From Jacaranda mimosifolia (taxonomy: Eukaryota; Streptophyta; Magnoliopsida; Lamiales; Bignoniaceae), in assembly GCA_018894105.1 (NCBI GenBank), contig CM032121.1:27938230-28002229 (forward strand): a stretch of 64,000 bases of DNA, written 5' to 3'. Both the position numbers and the translations under genes were made by a program. Under the pieces are notes generated by a model, which was not told the origin of the DNA, searched no databases, and saw nothing but the letters and a program-made list of their open reading frames with translations. The stretch's first letter is position 1. Each line of letters starts with the position of its first letter. This document shows positions 47,561 to 59,366 of this stretch, in pieces.

Positions 47561-49030
47561 GTCTTCTTGCTGATTTGGGGACCCCCCTCCCCCCATTGGT
47601 CCCCCTGCAATTACATTAATAACGCCTCTCAATGGGAGCGGTTTTCTTTGATCTTTTGTTTTCCCTTATCTTATTTTCATGAACTGATCGACTATTTTCT
47701 ACGGAGAGTGTGGCCAGTTTGAGCCATTTCTTGTAGGGCTTTCTGATCAATATACTTTTTCTGTGGCCTTGTCTGATGAGGTGCTAAATCTCATCCTGGA
47801 GATTGAAACAATCCTCTGTGTCATGCCCCTTCTGTCGATGAAAATGGCAATATCTTTTGGATGCCTTCATGGCCTCCGCCGCATTGAGCTTTCTTGGTCT
47901 TTTTAAGAGGTTGTCATGTTGTATAGCGAACAAGACCTCTTTCCTGGGAGTATTGAGTGTGGCGTAATTATGAAAATGCTTTATCGAAGATCGATGGCCC
48001 TCATTCTAGTGCTTGTTATCCTTCTCTTTACTCTTTTTCTTGTCAGCTTCTCATCCACTATATTTCATCGTATTCATCTCTTCTTGTGTCATATATTTCT
48101 CTGCGAGGTCAAGGAGTTTCTCCATTGTTCGTGGTTGCTCCCTGACCAAAGCATTAGCATATTCCTTATGTCTCAGTCCCAAAAATAATACATCAATCAA
48201 AAACTCAATCCAAGGGTTGTCGATTTTCAAGACTTCAGTATTGAATTTGGAGAAAAAATTTATTGAGGATTCACCCTCATTCTACTTTATCGTGTAGAGG
48301 TGAGTGTGTGGTAGTTTTGCTTTCCTTCTGCTGGCGAATTGGTGGAGGAATTTTTTGTAGAGCTGGTCATAAGAAAATAAAGACGTGGGCTCAAGTTTGA
48401 TGAACTATTCCAACGCTATTCCCTAAAAAGTGGTTACCAATATTTTTGCATATATGTGGTCACTGTGACCATGCAACTGCATCATGTGTTCAAATTGCAA
48501 GAGGTGCTCGTTGGGGTTGGATGACCCATCATATCAGGCAAGCCAGTCAGAACTTTTGCATCGACTGCGATGCATTCATTGATGATTTCCTAAATGAATG
48601 GGGATTCCCTTTCTAGCCAGAATCTGGGGGTATTATCAAGTTGTGTTCGTTCTATGTTTCTCCTTGAAATTTCCTCCAGTCTCCTATTGCGCTACTAAAC
48701 TTGATGTGAAACTTTCTTCCATTTGTCTCTATCAGCTCTTGACAAGTCTCGATTGGGCTCATGTCTGTGACACTCGACCTGCATGCGCTGCTGGGCTTGA
48801 TTGGGTAGAACGAAGTGTTCTACTGAATCTGTTACTTCCTTGCGTGGTTGGTAGCACTGTTCATCACTGGGATGGTAAAGAGTATCATTTCTCGTTCTGT
48901 CTTCATGCAGAGGACGCTCCTCCTGGTGTAAGGGATGCGGTGTAGTACTAGCAATGGCAGTTGGCTGGTTGTTGTGCCTCTGCATGGCGGCAGATAGTTG
49001 TGTGGAAAGTTAGGCATAAATTTGATCACT
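47561..49030 (-). pseudogene. Gypsy gag region
   Basis: The minus-strand frames include an N-terminal Arg/Gln/His-rich part (48695-48985). A retrotransposon-gag core includes YKKFLHQFASRRKAKL and the segment VLKIDNPWIEFLIDVLFLGL. A knuckle-like YCHFHRQKGHDTEDCF lies at about 47800-47850, the form used by Tat-type gags. Frameshifts and stops are present. Confidence 0.75.
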
Positions 49031-49216
49031 AATCATCTACAAGAGTCGAGGGATGGCCAATATGACCACTTGCTCTGGTTGAGAACTGAGGTGGTCCACT
49101 TGGTGGTCAGGCTGATTGTGCTGTGGTGGTAGTAGAGATGGTGATGATCTACGGTCACTCTGTCTTTCGAAAGTGGTCTATCTGGTGTTGACCATTTTTT
49201 ATTGCAAATTACACAT

Positions 49217-49233
49217 TCCCATAGACGGCGCCA
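49217..49233 (-). other. Primer-binding site of the Gypsy element
   Basis: On the minus strand TGGCGCCGTCTATGGGA starts two bases after the LTR end. This is the usual TGGCGCCGTCTGTGGG-type site of many plant Gypsy elements with one change. Confidence 0.8.
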
Positions 49234-49235
49234 AA

Positions 49236-49910
49236 TGATAATGGAAATTTTAGTACAATGGATCACTAAATCTCGACTTGAATGACTAATCGACCAGAAA
49301 GATATAATTTGGGGACGTTGGTTAGATCCTAAAACCACGGAACAAACGTCAAGTTATCCAAGAAGGTCCTTGACTAAGACCCTCAATGATTAAGTTAGTA
49401 TATCGATCTAAAAGTAGTGGGATAGAGCAACAGTTCAAAAAAAGTGTGAAAGCTTACCGTTACTTCTGAAGGATGAAGTATTTATAGTGTTTCTTTAGAG
49501 AGGAAAATATGGGTTTCTCCTTGATAAACTTTAGATATTACTCCCATGAGTGGGGGCATCTTAGGTCTTTTTGACCTAAACTAGAACCTACCGTATGGCT
49601 AATTAGCCGTAGAGGGGATCCATACTGCCATTAATGCGGATGTGATGCGTCGTTAGGCTAATAAATATGGATAATTTAGTGGTTGAGGCGCATTTAATGC
49701 AGATGCGATGGATGGCAGAGACTGCCATTAACTGTCATTAATGCTTTTTCGCCGCTTACCCCGACCTCCAGGTCGAGAGGTTTGACCTCTATGGTTGAAA
49801 TGGGAGTGTCTGCACCTCCCAAGCACTCTATCGGGCTTGTTATTGGACTTTGGGTTCCATAAATTGGGCAGGTTATGGGCCTATTGGACATGTTGGGCCT
49901 ACCCATATCA
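49236..49910 (-). repeat. 5' LTR of the Gypsy element
   Basis: 675 bp ending in perfect TGATA/TATCA inverse tips. A minus-strand TATA box (ACTATAAATACT, 49478-49489) is correctly placed for transcription toward gag. The U3 half matches the 3' LTR fragment at 39870-40180. Confidence 0.85.
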
Positions 49911-49949
49911 AAATAGGTTGGCCAAAATAACAAGCACGATGACAACAAT

Positions 49950-51340
49950 GAAGAACAGGAAGATTACATTCCTTATGTTTGCCGCCTAAAAAATTGGAGC
50001 CCAATGCATGAAACACCGGCCGCCCTCTAAGATAAAGTGAAACATAACGGACACTCAGGAAAGTTAGATAGATCCCTTTGTAAAGTATCTTTGAGTATTG
50101 TGCTCTCTGATAGCACCAATGAGGCCAGAAAGTTCAAAATTAAGGCATTCAAATTTGTATTCATTAATAGAGATCTCTTCAAGAGAGGCTTTTCTTTGCT
50201 ACATAATGGACACTCATGAAAGTTAGATAGATCCCTTTGTAAAGTATCTTTGAGTATTGTGTTCTCTAATAGCACCAATGAGGCCAAAAGGTTCAAAATT
50301 AAGGTATTCAAATTTGTATTCATTGATAGAGATCTCTACAAGAGAGGCTTTTCTTTGCTATATTTGCAGTGCCTTACACTAGAGACGCTAAACTATTTGC
50401 TAAGAGAAATCCAATAAAGCATATGTGAAGATCACTCCGAAGGGATAGCCTGGCTTCAAAGGTCCTCCGACAAGGTTGTTTCTAACCTACTGTATTCAAG
50501 GGCTGATTGACTTAGTACTGCAATCGCGAGCATGCTAGGAACACGCCAACCATAACCATTATTCAATAGCCCTTCTTCACACTCTGGAAAGCTGGTTTTC
50601 CTTCGCTCAATAGGGGCTAGACACAGTAGACCCTTTAATACCACATATCAAAGAAAAAGATTATGAAATTCATGTGGAAGAACATAATGTGTAGATTCAA
50701 CATTATATTAACCTTAGTGACGGATAATGGAAATGATCAAACAATTCTTCACATTTGTGGCTAACCCACATAAACTGAAGTTACAAACCAATTGATTTTA
50801 GAGAAACTAAAAAAGAGGTTAAGTAATGCGAAAAGGGGCTTGGGTAGAAGAATTGTAATCTATTCTGTAGGCTTACCACACTACACTTGGAACCACCATT
50901 AGCTAGTCACACTTCAACTTGATTTGTAGAACCGAAGTAGTTGTGCCTACAGAGATAGGAGAAGTAAGTTGCAGAACTAAAAAATTACCAAGAATCCTCT
51001 AATTCTTGAGGCTTTGCGCAAATGTAGATTAAGTGGAAGAAGTGAGGAAGAATGCTCATTTGTACGAACAAATGTATAATACATGATTCGCAAAAGCTTA
51101 TAAGGCCTAAATGAAGCTCAAAAATTTCCAAGTGAAGAACTTAGTGATAAGGAGAGCTGAAGCCACAAGACCCAACAAAAAGTTGATGCAAAGTTGGACA
51201 GATCATACAAGGTGACAGAGATTGTTAATACAAATACTAACTTGGAATATTTACAACTTAAAGAAGTTTTACATTTGAGATTCCTCCAAGTTTTAGTAAG
51301 AAATTTGTTTCTAGTTATCTTTGCGAATTTGTTTTCAGTA
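49950..51340 (+). pseudogene. Second Gypsy remnant: RNase H/integrase fragment on +
   Basis: Integrase-adjacent sequence reads LYKRGFSLLYLQCLT and REIQ*SICEDHSEG, the zinc-binding N-terminus of integrase. Then come a decayed core and a C-terminal LDRSYKVTEIVNTNTNLEYLQ (about 51195-51255), which resembles the pol tail. No gag, protease or RT is present, and it starts immediately beside the 5' LTR of the minus-strand element. Stops are frequent. Confidence 0.7.
50042..50359 (+). repeat. 159-bp in-frame tandem duplication in the Gypsy fragment
   Basis: ACATAACGGACACTCAGGAAAG at 50042 recurs as ACATAATGGACACTCATGAAAG at 50201, and the two units continue in parallel. 159 bp is 53 codons, so both copies keep the same frame up to RDL(F/Y)KRGFSLL. 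Confidence 0.9.
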
Positions 51341-51900
51341 GATGCTAGCTTTGCCTTCACGACAATTGAATAAAGCTACCTCTGGCAACTCGATGCATAT
51401 TGCATTTATTTGTTTTGCTTGCATTTTGAATACAATTATCAAGTTTCAATACCAATGTTCTTGTTAAGCAACAATCATTCCAAAAAGACGGTTTAAGACC
51501 ACAACTGGTTCTTAAAAAATCTTTAAGAAAAAAAAAAACTATCCAAGACCACAAAAAAACTGTCCAAGACCAGATAAAGCCATCCGAGTCCCTAAGTGGT
51601 CTTATAAATTTTCAAACAAAAAAAAAATGTCTGAGTTTCACTTGAGGTCACATAAGACCCTCGAAGCTATCTAAAAAACATTGCTTGAAAATAAAAACTC
51701 CAACAAGTAAAAATAAAATGCTATGTCATATTTTAATAATTTTCCTAAAGAATAAAATTTGCCTCAAAATAAGGTGTAAACTATCCTATGAAGAAAAGAG
51801 GTGACTAAGATTCAACTAGAAAAATAAGTAAGCAAAAGGTAAACTCAAAGGGAAATAGAGATCCTATCTGACTATGTTTTGCAAGCACGAACTTGAACCA
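51341..51900. other. Spacer of the second Gypsy remnant
   Basis: It contains short repeats of CCAAGACCAC-type sequence and A-runs. No coding region. Confidence 0.4.
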
Positions 51901-53720
51901 TAACTTCAAAATTGCCTCTAGAGGCTTTCTCCGCACCTTCAGTCTTCTTCGCAGCTGGAACATTAATCAAAAACTTTGGATCCAATAATAGCAATTCCAT
52001 TAAGCTAAAATACCCTATTGCCTATAAGATGTATCCATCATTATGCAGCCTGCTCATATATCATTGTAGCCTCGAGCACAACATCATCATAAAAAATATC
52101 TAACTCTTCTTCACAATAGACAAGACCATCTTCCTAGTCAAGCTCCAAGACATTCTTATCAATCTTAATCTCTCGGCTATAGTGCTCTCGCATCTGGTCT
52201 TATTCCTTCAATGCCCTCAGTGTCTCCGTTGCGTAAGACATCTCACTCATCTCTTTTTTCAACTTAGTATTTTGCTTAGAAACTCGCTCAAACCAACGAG
52301 AAAAGTGCACTAATAAAATTCATTTCCTGCGGACAAAATAATAAAATAAATATTCTATGCCCAAGTGCAAGAGCAAATAAAAAGCAAAAAAAAGAGAAAA
52401 GGGTTACTACTCATTTGAGCATGGTCCTTGATGGCAAGCTCGACAAGTTGAATAACGAAATAAGGCTCCAATACGTTCTAACCATCTTTATTCACTGACT
52501 TGTTCAAACTATCCCACTTATACTAAGAAAGTATCCCGACGGGAATCAATGCCACAAGTCCTCCACGACCCATAAAAAAAGAGACATTTACCTTTTCCTG
52601 AACTATGGAAGCTAGGTGACTTGGACGTCCCCTCTCAACCTTCTTCATCAAGGGGCAAGAATGCCTATGTCACACCACCATCAACCTCAACTCAAGAAGA
52701 AAGAGCAGTATGCGCAACATAAAAATCCTCGAGAAGGAGCTTATGAGACAAAAGTGTAACCGCTTGAGATGAGGCGACCGTTGGCCTCCTAAACGCCTAT
52801 ACAATAGATGAGAACCATCTCAGGCTACCTCATTCCTTACTACGTTAAGTCAATCTTTTTACATAGAAGAAACATGTGAAAGAAAAAAATAAGATATATT
52901 ATTGCAAACATAGCATAGCAGAACAAAGAAAAACAACAAATTGAAATTAGCATGAAATAAATAATAAATATCAAAAGCTCTATCAAATATTCAGCAACCT
53001 TACAGTGCTCTTGATGATCATAATCGATCCTAAAAACATTAATTATGTTAGGAGAACTACTCCAAATAAAAAGCAAACCCAAGTCATCCCTAAAAAACAC
53101 ACTTTCTATGACCCCCAAGATGATGTTGCTCCTCTGATAAACCTAAAGCCTAGCCTAGAGAAAAAATATAAAAAAAAGGATTCTTGAAGGATCCGTCTAA
53201 TCATGAAAAGGGCATGGAAACTATCGACTGATATCGAAAAACCCATCTCCGAAAGTCAATAGTGAAACCTCATGAAGTACATAAATGAATTAAGAGTAAA
53301 TTGACTTAGACATAACCTACAATTATTAACTATTTCAAGCAAGAATGTATCTTATGGAATGTTAAACTTACTACTAAAATAACAATTAAAGACAATAAAC
53401 TACCATATCAGTGGGTGCGATATGTGATCAACCAAGAGAAAAGCCTGAACTCATGTGCATTGGATAAAGCTATCATCCTACACAACAACTGAAGTTCCCT
53501 AAAATTATTGAATGGTGTATCCCATTATTGCTTACCAAGTTCGTCCTGGATCCTTCGTTCTTCACAAACTCAAACTCCAACAACCCTAACTTGGAGGAAG
53601 ATTCTGACTACTTAGACCCAGACCTAGACTTTGACTCAAACTCTAATGGTCTCGAAGCACCAAACAATCTATCACCTGTAGTGCATTCTGACGTTGCCTG
53701 CATGAGTGTCGGTGCTCGCC
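51900..53720 (-). pseudogene. Decayed opposite-strand ORF of the second Gypsy remnant
   Basis: Minus-strand translation gives protein-like blocks broken by stops: an N-terminal GDRLFGASRPLEFESKS (about 53630-53685), an ESVFFRDDLGLLFIW part (about 53060-53110), a Lys-rich LMKKVERGRPS (about 52630), LVALIPVGIL (about 52540) and a coiled-coil-like NTKLKKEMSEMSYATETLRALKE (about 52210-52280). It lies after pol and on the opposite strand, the same layout as the antisense ORF of the neighbouring Gypsy element. Assigned mainly by layout. Confidence 0.4.
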
Positions 53721-53749
53721 TACTCGGCTAATCTAAGGTCGAGCATGAA

Positions 53750-54011
53750 CAAAACAATTATGCTGCACATGGAAAACCTTAGGGATACCTAAGTTGATAA
53801 GCTTGTGCCCCGCATTGTCTCACTCTGACAGATTGAACGCCGGTGACCTAAGCAGATGACTTGTGCCCACATGCAATCTGCACCACTCCCAGCCACATTT
53901 CCTTTTTTTTTTTCTACACTCTCACTTGTCGATCCAAATGCCTTGCCATACGACATGAATTTACCCCACATATCAAAAAAAATTTGAAAATATTTTGATG
54001 TTTTCCTTCTT
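53750..54011. other. Spacer before the LTR element
   Basis: No gene seen; a T-run is near 53910. Confidence 0.4.
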
Positions 54012-54016
54012 AGGAG

Positions 54017-54906
54017 TGTAGACACATTAATTTTGTTCAATTAGAGAGTGACATGTATAAAATAATATACTAGTTATTAATTCAAAATTTTCTATTTATC
54101 TTGAAATTTATTAAATTTAATTCCCAAAGATAAATAGTTAATTTTAATTAATATTCTAGTATATATTTTATGCTCAAATCAAATATTGACACTTGTCAAA
54201 GATGGAGTGTCTGCATCTCTGAACCAATCAAATTAAAGATATTTGATATGGATATTATCCTTTGATGTTTGATATTATCAAAATTAAATAAATCTGATAA
54301 TATCTCTTGATATCTGATATTATCTTATCAAATAGATAACTATCAAAGAAGTTCAAGTCAATTTGGAAGTCTTCCATCAAGTATCTATATAAAGGGGATG
54401 ATCAAAGCTCATTCAACATACAACACAAATTTCAGCAAATGAGAGGAATTTTGAAAGAGTCCAGCAATTCTCTCAATCAAATTTAAGGAGGTCCACGGCG
54501 TTCAAGGCATTCTTCCCGGAGCTCATCATATTATGGCATTTGATTCGAGATTAAGGTGTGGAGCCCTCGAATTAGCATTATTTTATTCAAATTAAATTCA
54601 AAGAGATCCACGGCGTTCAATGCGTTCTTCGCGGAGCTTATATATTTTGGCGTTTGATTCGAGATTGAGGAGCGAAGCCCTCGAATTGGCTTTATTTCTA
54701 TTCAAATCAAATTTAAGGAGATCCACGACGTTCAAGGCATTCTTTGCAGTGCTCATCAAATTTAAAGATCATATTAGGAAGGGAAAAATCAGAGGATTAG
54801 ATTAGAGATTAAATCCACAATTGATAAGTTTGAATTTTATTTTATTTGTACAATTTTTCTTGTCTTGTAATTTTATTTATTGCAGACAAAGAAATTTGCG
54901 CTTACA
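54017..54906 (+). repeat. 5' LTR (890 bp)
   Basis: It starts TGTAGACACATTAATTTTGT and ends GCGCTTACA. A TATA-like CTATATAAAG lies at about 54384. Inside, a unit of about 115 bp (AAGGAGATCCACGGCGTTCA...) repeats two and a half times, from about 54485, 54600 and 54715. Confidence 0.92.
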
Positions 54907-54908
54907 AA

Positions 54909-54935
54909 TTTTGGCATGCCCGTGGGACGATCTCT
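54909..54935 (+). other. Primer-binding site region of the LTR element
   Basis: TTTTGGCATGCCCGTGGGAC follows directly on the LTR end, the form of a plant Gypsy primer site (TTTGGC-TGCCC-GTGGGAC). Confidence 0.7.
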
Positions 54936-54974
54936 ACGTCTCATCTCTTTCCTTCATTGAGATTGAAATATCAA

Positions 54975-56150
54975 ATGGCCGCTAACAAGACTGCTGCATT
55001 GAAAATTACTACCTCAAATTCCTCAATTGCTAGAGCAAAAAGTGTTGGCGCCATCACAAGAAGTATGTCCAATAAGTTTCAATCATTTTCAGAGGTAGCT
55101 CATTCACTTGTTGTGGAAAAGGTATTGCCGCATTTTATTGATATAAATAAAGATGGTAGAGACTCAGGGAAAGAATCCTCATCATCCATTCCCCACTCAA
55201 CATCAAATTCCTTGAGCATGGCGACGGCGATGGTGACAAGTGTTACAACTTTGGAGGAACAAATTGCAAATTTGACGAAGGCTGTTGAAGAACTCATGAA
55301 GCATGTCCAAAAGCGAGGCTTTCAAATATCCAAAGTGATGAGCAAAGTGGATAATCTTGATACAAGCTGCATGGTGGAAAAACAAATTGAGGCTCAGGAC
55401 AAAGGAGAAACATCCACAAAGCAACAGCCAGCCGAAAATGAAAAGACTGCAACAAAAGAATTTGCAGTTCCACTGGATTAATTCCCAGCAACCCACTGAA
55501 GGAGTTTATCATGGAGACTATCAAAGACAAGCTTAATGGAAGTTCTAAGTCGTCTATGACTTACTCCAAGCCATATACTCAAAGGATTGATAACTTGAAA
55601 ATGCCAATCAGTTACCAACCCCTAAAGTTTAAGCAATTTGATGGCAAAGGAAACCCAAAGCAACACGTGGCTCATTTCATTGACTTGTAATAATGCTGGG
55701 ACATGTGGAGATCATTTGGTCAAGCAATTTGTTCGATCATTGAAGGGTAAGGCTTTTGATTGGTATGTTAACATGGAGGCATCTCCATTGATAGTTGGGG
55801 GCAACTGGAACAAGAGTTCCTTAATCGTTTCTACAGCACTCGAAGGACAGTTAGCATGATTGAACTCACGGACTCTCACCAGTGGAAAAAAGAGCCAGTC
55901 ATTGAATACATCAATTGTTGGAGAAATTTAAGTCTTAACTGCAAAGATCAATTATCGGAGGCTTCATCAATTGAGATTTGTATCCAAGGAATGCATTAGA
56001 GTCTTTGCTACATACTTCAAGGAATTAAACCAAAAACCATTGAAGATTTGGCAACGCGTGCACATAATATTGAAATGAGCATGAATTTTGATGAATAAGA
56101 AGATTCAAGTGATGTCGAAGATGATGAAGATGTTGGGGGCAATTAATTTT
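54975..56150 (+). pseudogene. Gag remnant of the LTR element
   Basis: Open from an ATG at 54975 (MAANKTAALKITTS...) to 55481, with a Ser-rich part and a coiled-coil-like LEEQIANLTKAVEELMKHVQKR. Stops follow, and then the retrotransposon-gag core is readable across frames: GDHLVKQFVRSLKGKAFDWYV (about 55700-55770), IELTDS-like and KDQLSEASSIEICIQGM-like parts, and ATRAHNIEMSMNFDE at about 56055-56096. Frameshifts show it is inactive. Confidence 0.8.
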
Positions 56151-56159
56151 CATCTTCAA

Positions 56160-56870
56160 ATTACAAATGCTCCTCGATATGAGTATAAACTGTTAATAAT
56201 ACTCTCAGATAAGAGTATAAACTATCCAAAATCTCAAGTCTCCAAGTTTTCAAATCGAAAAATCAAGTCTCCAAGTCTTCAAATCCATGGATTAAGTCTT
56301 CAAGTCTCCAAACCCACGACTCAAGTCTTCAAGTCTTCAAATTCAAGACTCAAGTCTCCAGATATCCAAATTCAAGAGTCAAGTCTTCAAGTTTCCAAAT
56401 CAAAGACTCAATCTCCAAGTCTTCAAGTCCAAAGTTCAAGTCTTTAAATTTCAAATGCTCCTAGACACAAGCATAAACTATCTGAAGTTTTTAAATTAAA
56501 AATTTTCCTTGTACTCCTTGATAAGAGCTTAAACTATCAATAAGGCTCCTAGACACGAGCATAAACTATCTAAATATTCAAAGTCTCTCCATGTGCTCCT
56601 TGATATGAGCTTAAACTTTCAATAAGGCTTCTAGGTACGAACATAAACTATCTAAATATTCAAATTCTCCACATGTACTCTTTGATAAGAGTGTAAACTG
56701 ACTACTAAATCAAACTTAAGTAAACGCCTTGACATGAGTATAAATTGTCAATCAAATTTAAGTAAACTCCTTGATGCGAGTATAAAATATTTAGTCAAGT
56801 TAAATATGCTCTTTCACACAGAAGCCTAAATTGTATGTTACTCCTAACTCGCATGAGTATAAATTGTGTA
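56160..56870. repeat. Two families of short tandem repeats in the element's 3' interior
   Basis: First, CAAGTCTCCAAGTCTTCAAA-like units (about 56215-56450). Then more than ten copies of a CTCCT(T/A)GATA(C/T)GAG(C/T)(A/T)TAAACT-like motif every 30-60 bp. Neither encodes a credible protein. Confidence 0.8.
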
Positions 56871-57082
56871 CGGCTTACCCATCAAAAGAATATCTACTTT
56901 GAATTATGTTATGATTTTACCCTTTGCTTGAGCACCATAGCTCGAAGAATGCTTGGAGGATGTTCTGTCGCAAACATATGTGAAAATTTTGAGAGAAAAG
57001 GAAAACTTCTCAACTACTTCAAACCTTGCCTCTTTCGTGGATGATTGGCAAATCTTTCGCCAAGTTTTGAAGTGGAGGCATT

Positions 57083-57972
57083 TGTAGACACATTAATTTT
57101 GTCCAATTAGAGAGTGACATGTATAAAATAATATGTTAGTTATTAATTCAAAATTTTCTATTTATCTTGGAATTTATTAAATTTAATTCCCAAAGATAAA
57201 TAGTTAATTTTAATTAATACTCTAGTATATATTTTATATTCAAATCAAATATTGACACGTGTCAAAGATGGAGTGTCTGCATCTCTGGACCAATCAAATT
57301 AAAGATATTTGATATTGATATTATCTTTTGATGATTGATATTACCAAAATCAAATAAATATGATAATATATCTTGATATCTGATATTATTTTATCAAAGA
57401 GATAACTATTAAAGAAGTTCAAGTCAATCTGGAAGTCTTCCATCAAGTATCTATATAAAGGGGATGATCAAAGCTCATTCAACACACAACACAAATTTCA
57501 ACAAGTGACGGGAACTTTGAAGGAGTCCAGCAATTCTCTCAATCAAATTTAAGGAGATCCACAGCGTTCAAGGCATTCTTTACGGAGCTCATCATATTAT
57601 GGCATTTGATTCGAGATTAAGGAGCAGATCCCTCGAATTAGTGTTATTTTATTCAAATTAAATTCAAGGAGATTCACAACGTTCAAGGCATTTTTCGCAG
57701 AGCTCATATATTTTGGCGTTTGATTCGAGATTGAGGTGCGAAGCCCTCAAATTGGCGTTATTTCTATTCAAATCAAATCTAAGGAGATACACGACATTCA
57801 AGGCATTCTTTGCGAAGCTCATCAAATTTCAAGATCATATTTAGAAGGGAAGAATCAGAGGATTAGATTAGAGATTGAATCCACAATTGATAAGTTTGAA
57901 TTTTGTTTTATTTGTACAATTTTTCTTGTCTTATAATTTTATTTATTGTAGATAAAGAAATTTGCGCTTACA
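57083..57972 (+). repeat. 3' LTR (890 bp)
   Basis: Same length and termini as the 5' LTR. By eye about 10 substitutions fall in the first ~240 bp, with no indels needed overall. This implies an insertion old enough to have accumulated several per cent divergence. Confidence 0.92.
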
Positions 57973-57977
57973 AGAAG

Positions 57978-58216
57978 ACTTAAACAAAATCAAACAATAT
58001 ATATATATATATATATATATATGAAGCAAGAAAAGAGAGAATTAAGCAAAGAAAATGTCAACATTACCTCTAGAAGCCATCTACTCAACTCGCCAAGCCC
58101 AAAGACACAAAACCCTAAATATGGAGCAAATACACATTAAACACACAAGCTAACACTTACAAAAAGTTGGTAAATTGAAAAATATTGACAAAGTAAAATC
58201 ATATAACAACTAACGC

Positions 58217-58270
<54 letters not shown>

Positions 58271-58788
58271 GTGATGAATCTTAGTCCTAAGTGGAACATG
58301 GTCTCTATTTGAAAGTAGGAGACTATATGATGTAGTAAAATTATTTTTTAAGGACAAATCAATAAATTTATTTATCGAGAATCTCGAGGTGGCCTTCCCA
58401 AATTTATTTTGGCAAAGACAATAACATTTAATAATTATAATACAACTATAGGTTCCAAATAAATAACTATTTTTGTTACTATGGAGTATTATTATCAAGT
58501 ATTATTACGAAAAAACTATAATACATGTACGAGTATTATTTATTATGTTCCAAATCTGTATGTAAAAAGGGTTGTCAATGTGTTTTTAAATTAAAAATAA
58601 ATAAATAAATAAAAGAAAGAGAAAAACACATAATCCCCTCGTGCTCAAAAAGGTCGGCAAATAACACACACACACACACACAAAGCTATTGATATAAAGT
58701 TAGAAAATAGGTAAAAGAATAGAAAAACGGACAGAATTTAAGCAAAGGGACAAGGATCACAGTAACCCCCTGCTAGCTACTATTAAAT
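57978..58788. other. Spacer rich in microsatellites
   Basis: (AT)n at about 58000-58022, (AAT)n at about 58217-58270 and (CA)n at about 58663-58681. No gene; the minus-strand poly-Ile ORF comes from the AAT run. Confidence 0.8.
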
Positions 58789-59366
58789 AGTGTATGAAAA
58801 ATTGGACCGTTCATTAAATTGAAAAACTTATCAATTTTTGATTAACTGGTTCCACTATTGGTCAAACCGTAATTGAACCGTGACGTCATAATTACGAAAT
58901 ATATATTTATATTATATATATTACTTAAAAATTAATAAAATACCAAAATATAAAACGTAAAGAGCTTAAATGATATTATCTAACATTACAATCCATATTT
59001 CATAATTCATTTTATAAATGATCACAATAATTTAAATATATTAAGTCTAAAGTTTAAAGTTGAGAGTTTGTAGGTTAATTCTAAACTCTAAATTAAAGTT
59101 TTTTTTTTTTTACTTTTAGATAGCTTGTGAGGTGTACCTTAACCTTCAAACTTTGTACTTAGACCAAAAAAAATAATAATAATAATAATTTTATTAAAAA
59201 TTAAATGAAAAAATCGGTCCGATTCACCGGTCCGACCAACCGATTTGAACAATTTTTACAAAATATGGCGTTTTTTTCAATTTTTCAGTTATTTGAGAAA
59301 ATCGGACCGGTTCACCAATCGATTGACGATCCGATCCGGCCAGTCTGGTCCGATTTTTTACACAGT
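58789..59366. mobile_element. Small inverted-repeat element with GGACCGG-type ends
   Basis: The left AGTGTATGAAAAATTGGACC and the right GGTCCGATTTTTTACACAGT are imperfect inverse repeats. The subterminal parts have CGGACCGG and AACCGATT motifs on opposite strands. AT-rich interior, no coding sequence. GCTACTA occurs near both ends but not cleanly as a target duplication. Confidence 0.45.

Larger units (their letters stand above)
39870..49910 (-). mobile_element. Degenerate Ty3/Gypsy retrotransposon (Tat-type), minus strand
   Basis: Read on the minus strand: 5' LTR (49236-49910), primer site (49217-49233), gag, protease, reverse transcriptase, RNase H plus a second RNase H-like domain, integrase, then a long 3' region with an ORF on the opposite strand, and a truncated 3' LTR (about 39870-40180). 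Two RNase H-like domains and an opposite-strand ORF before the 3' LTR are features of the Tat lineage. The reading frames contain many stops, so it is dead. The 3' LTR keeps only ~300 bp of U3. Confidence 0.85.
54017..57972 (+). mobile_element. Non-autonomous LTR retrotransposon with gag remnant only
   Basis: Two 890-bp LTRs bound a ~2.2-kb interior. The interior has a primer site, a gag remnant, a tandem-repeat-rich 3' part and a purine-rich tract just before the right LTR (GAAGTGGAGG). No protease, RT or integrase is present, so it needed enzymes from elsewhere. AGGAG (54012-54016) and AGAAG (57973-57977) flank it, a 5-bp target duplication with one change. Confidence 0.9.

Noticed and set aside
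53528..53731. + strand acidic ORF (SNSNNPNLEEDSDYLDPDLD...)
   Set aside because: The minus strand gives a continuous protein-like reading that fits the opposite-strand ORF of the Gypsy remnant; the + ORF is probably its shadow, though this is not certain.
58199..58498. Minus-strand ORF with a poly-Ile stretch
   Set aside because: It is created by an (AAT)n microsatellite.
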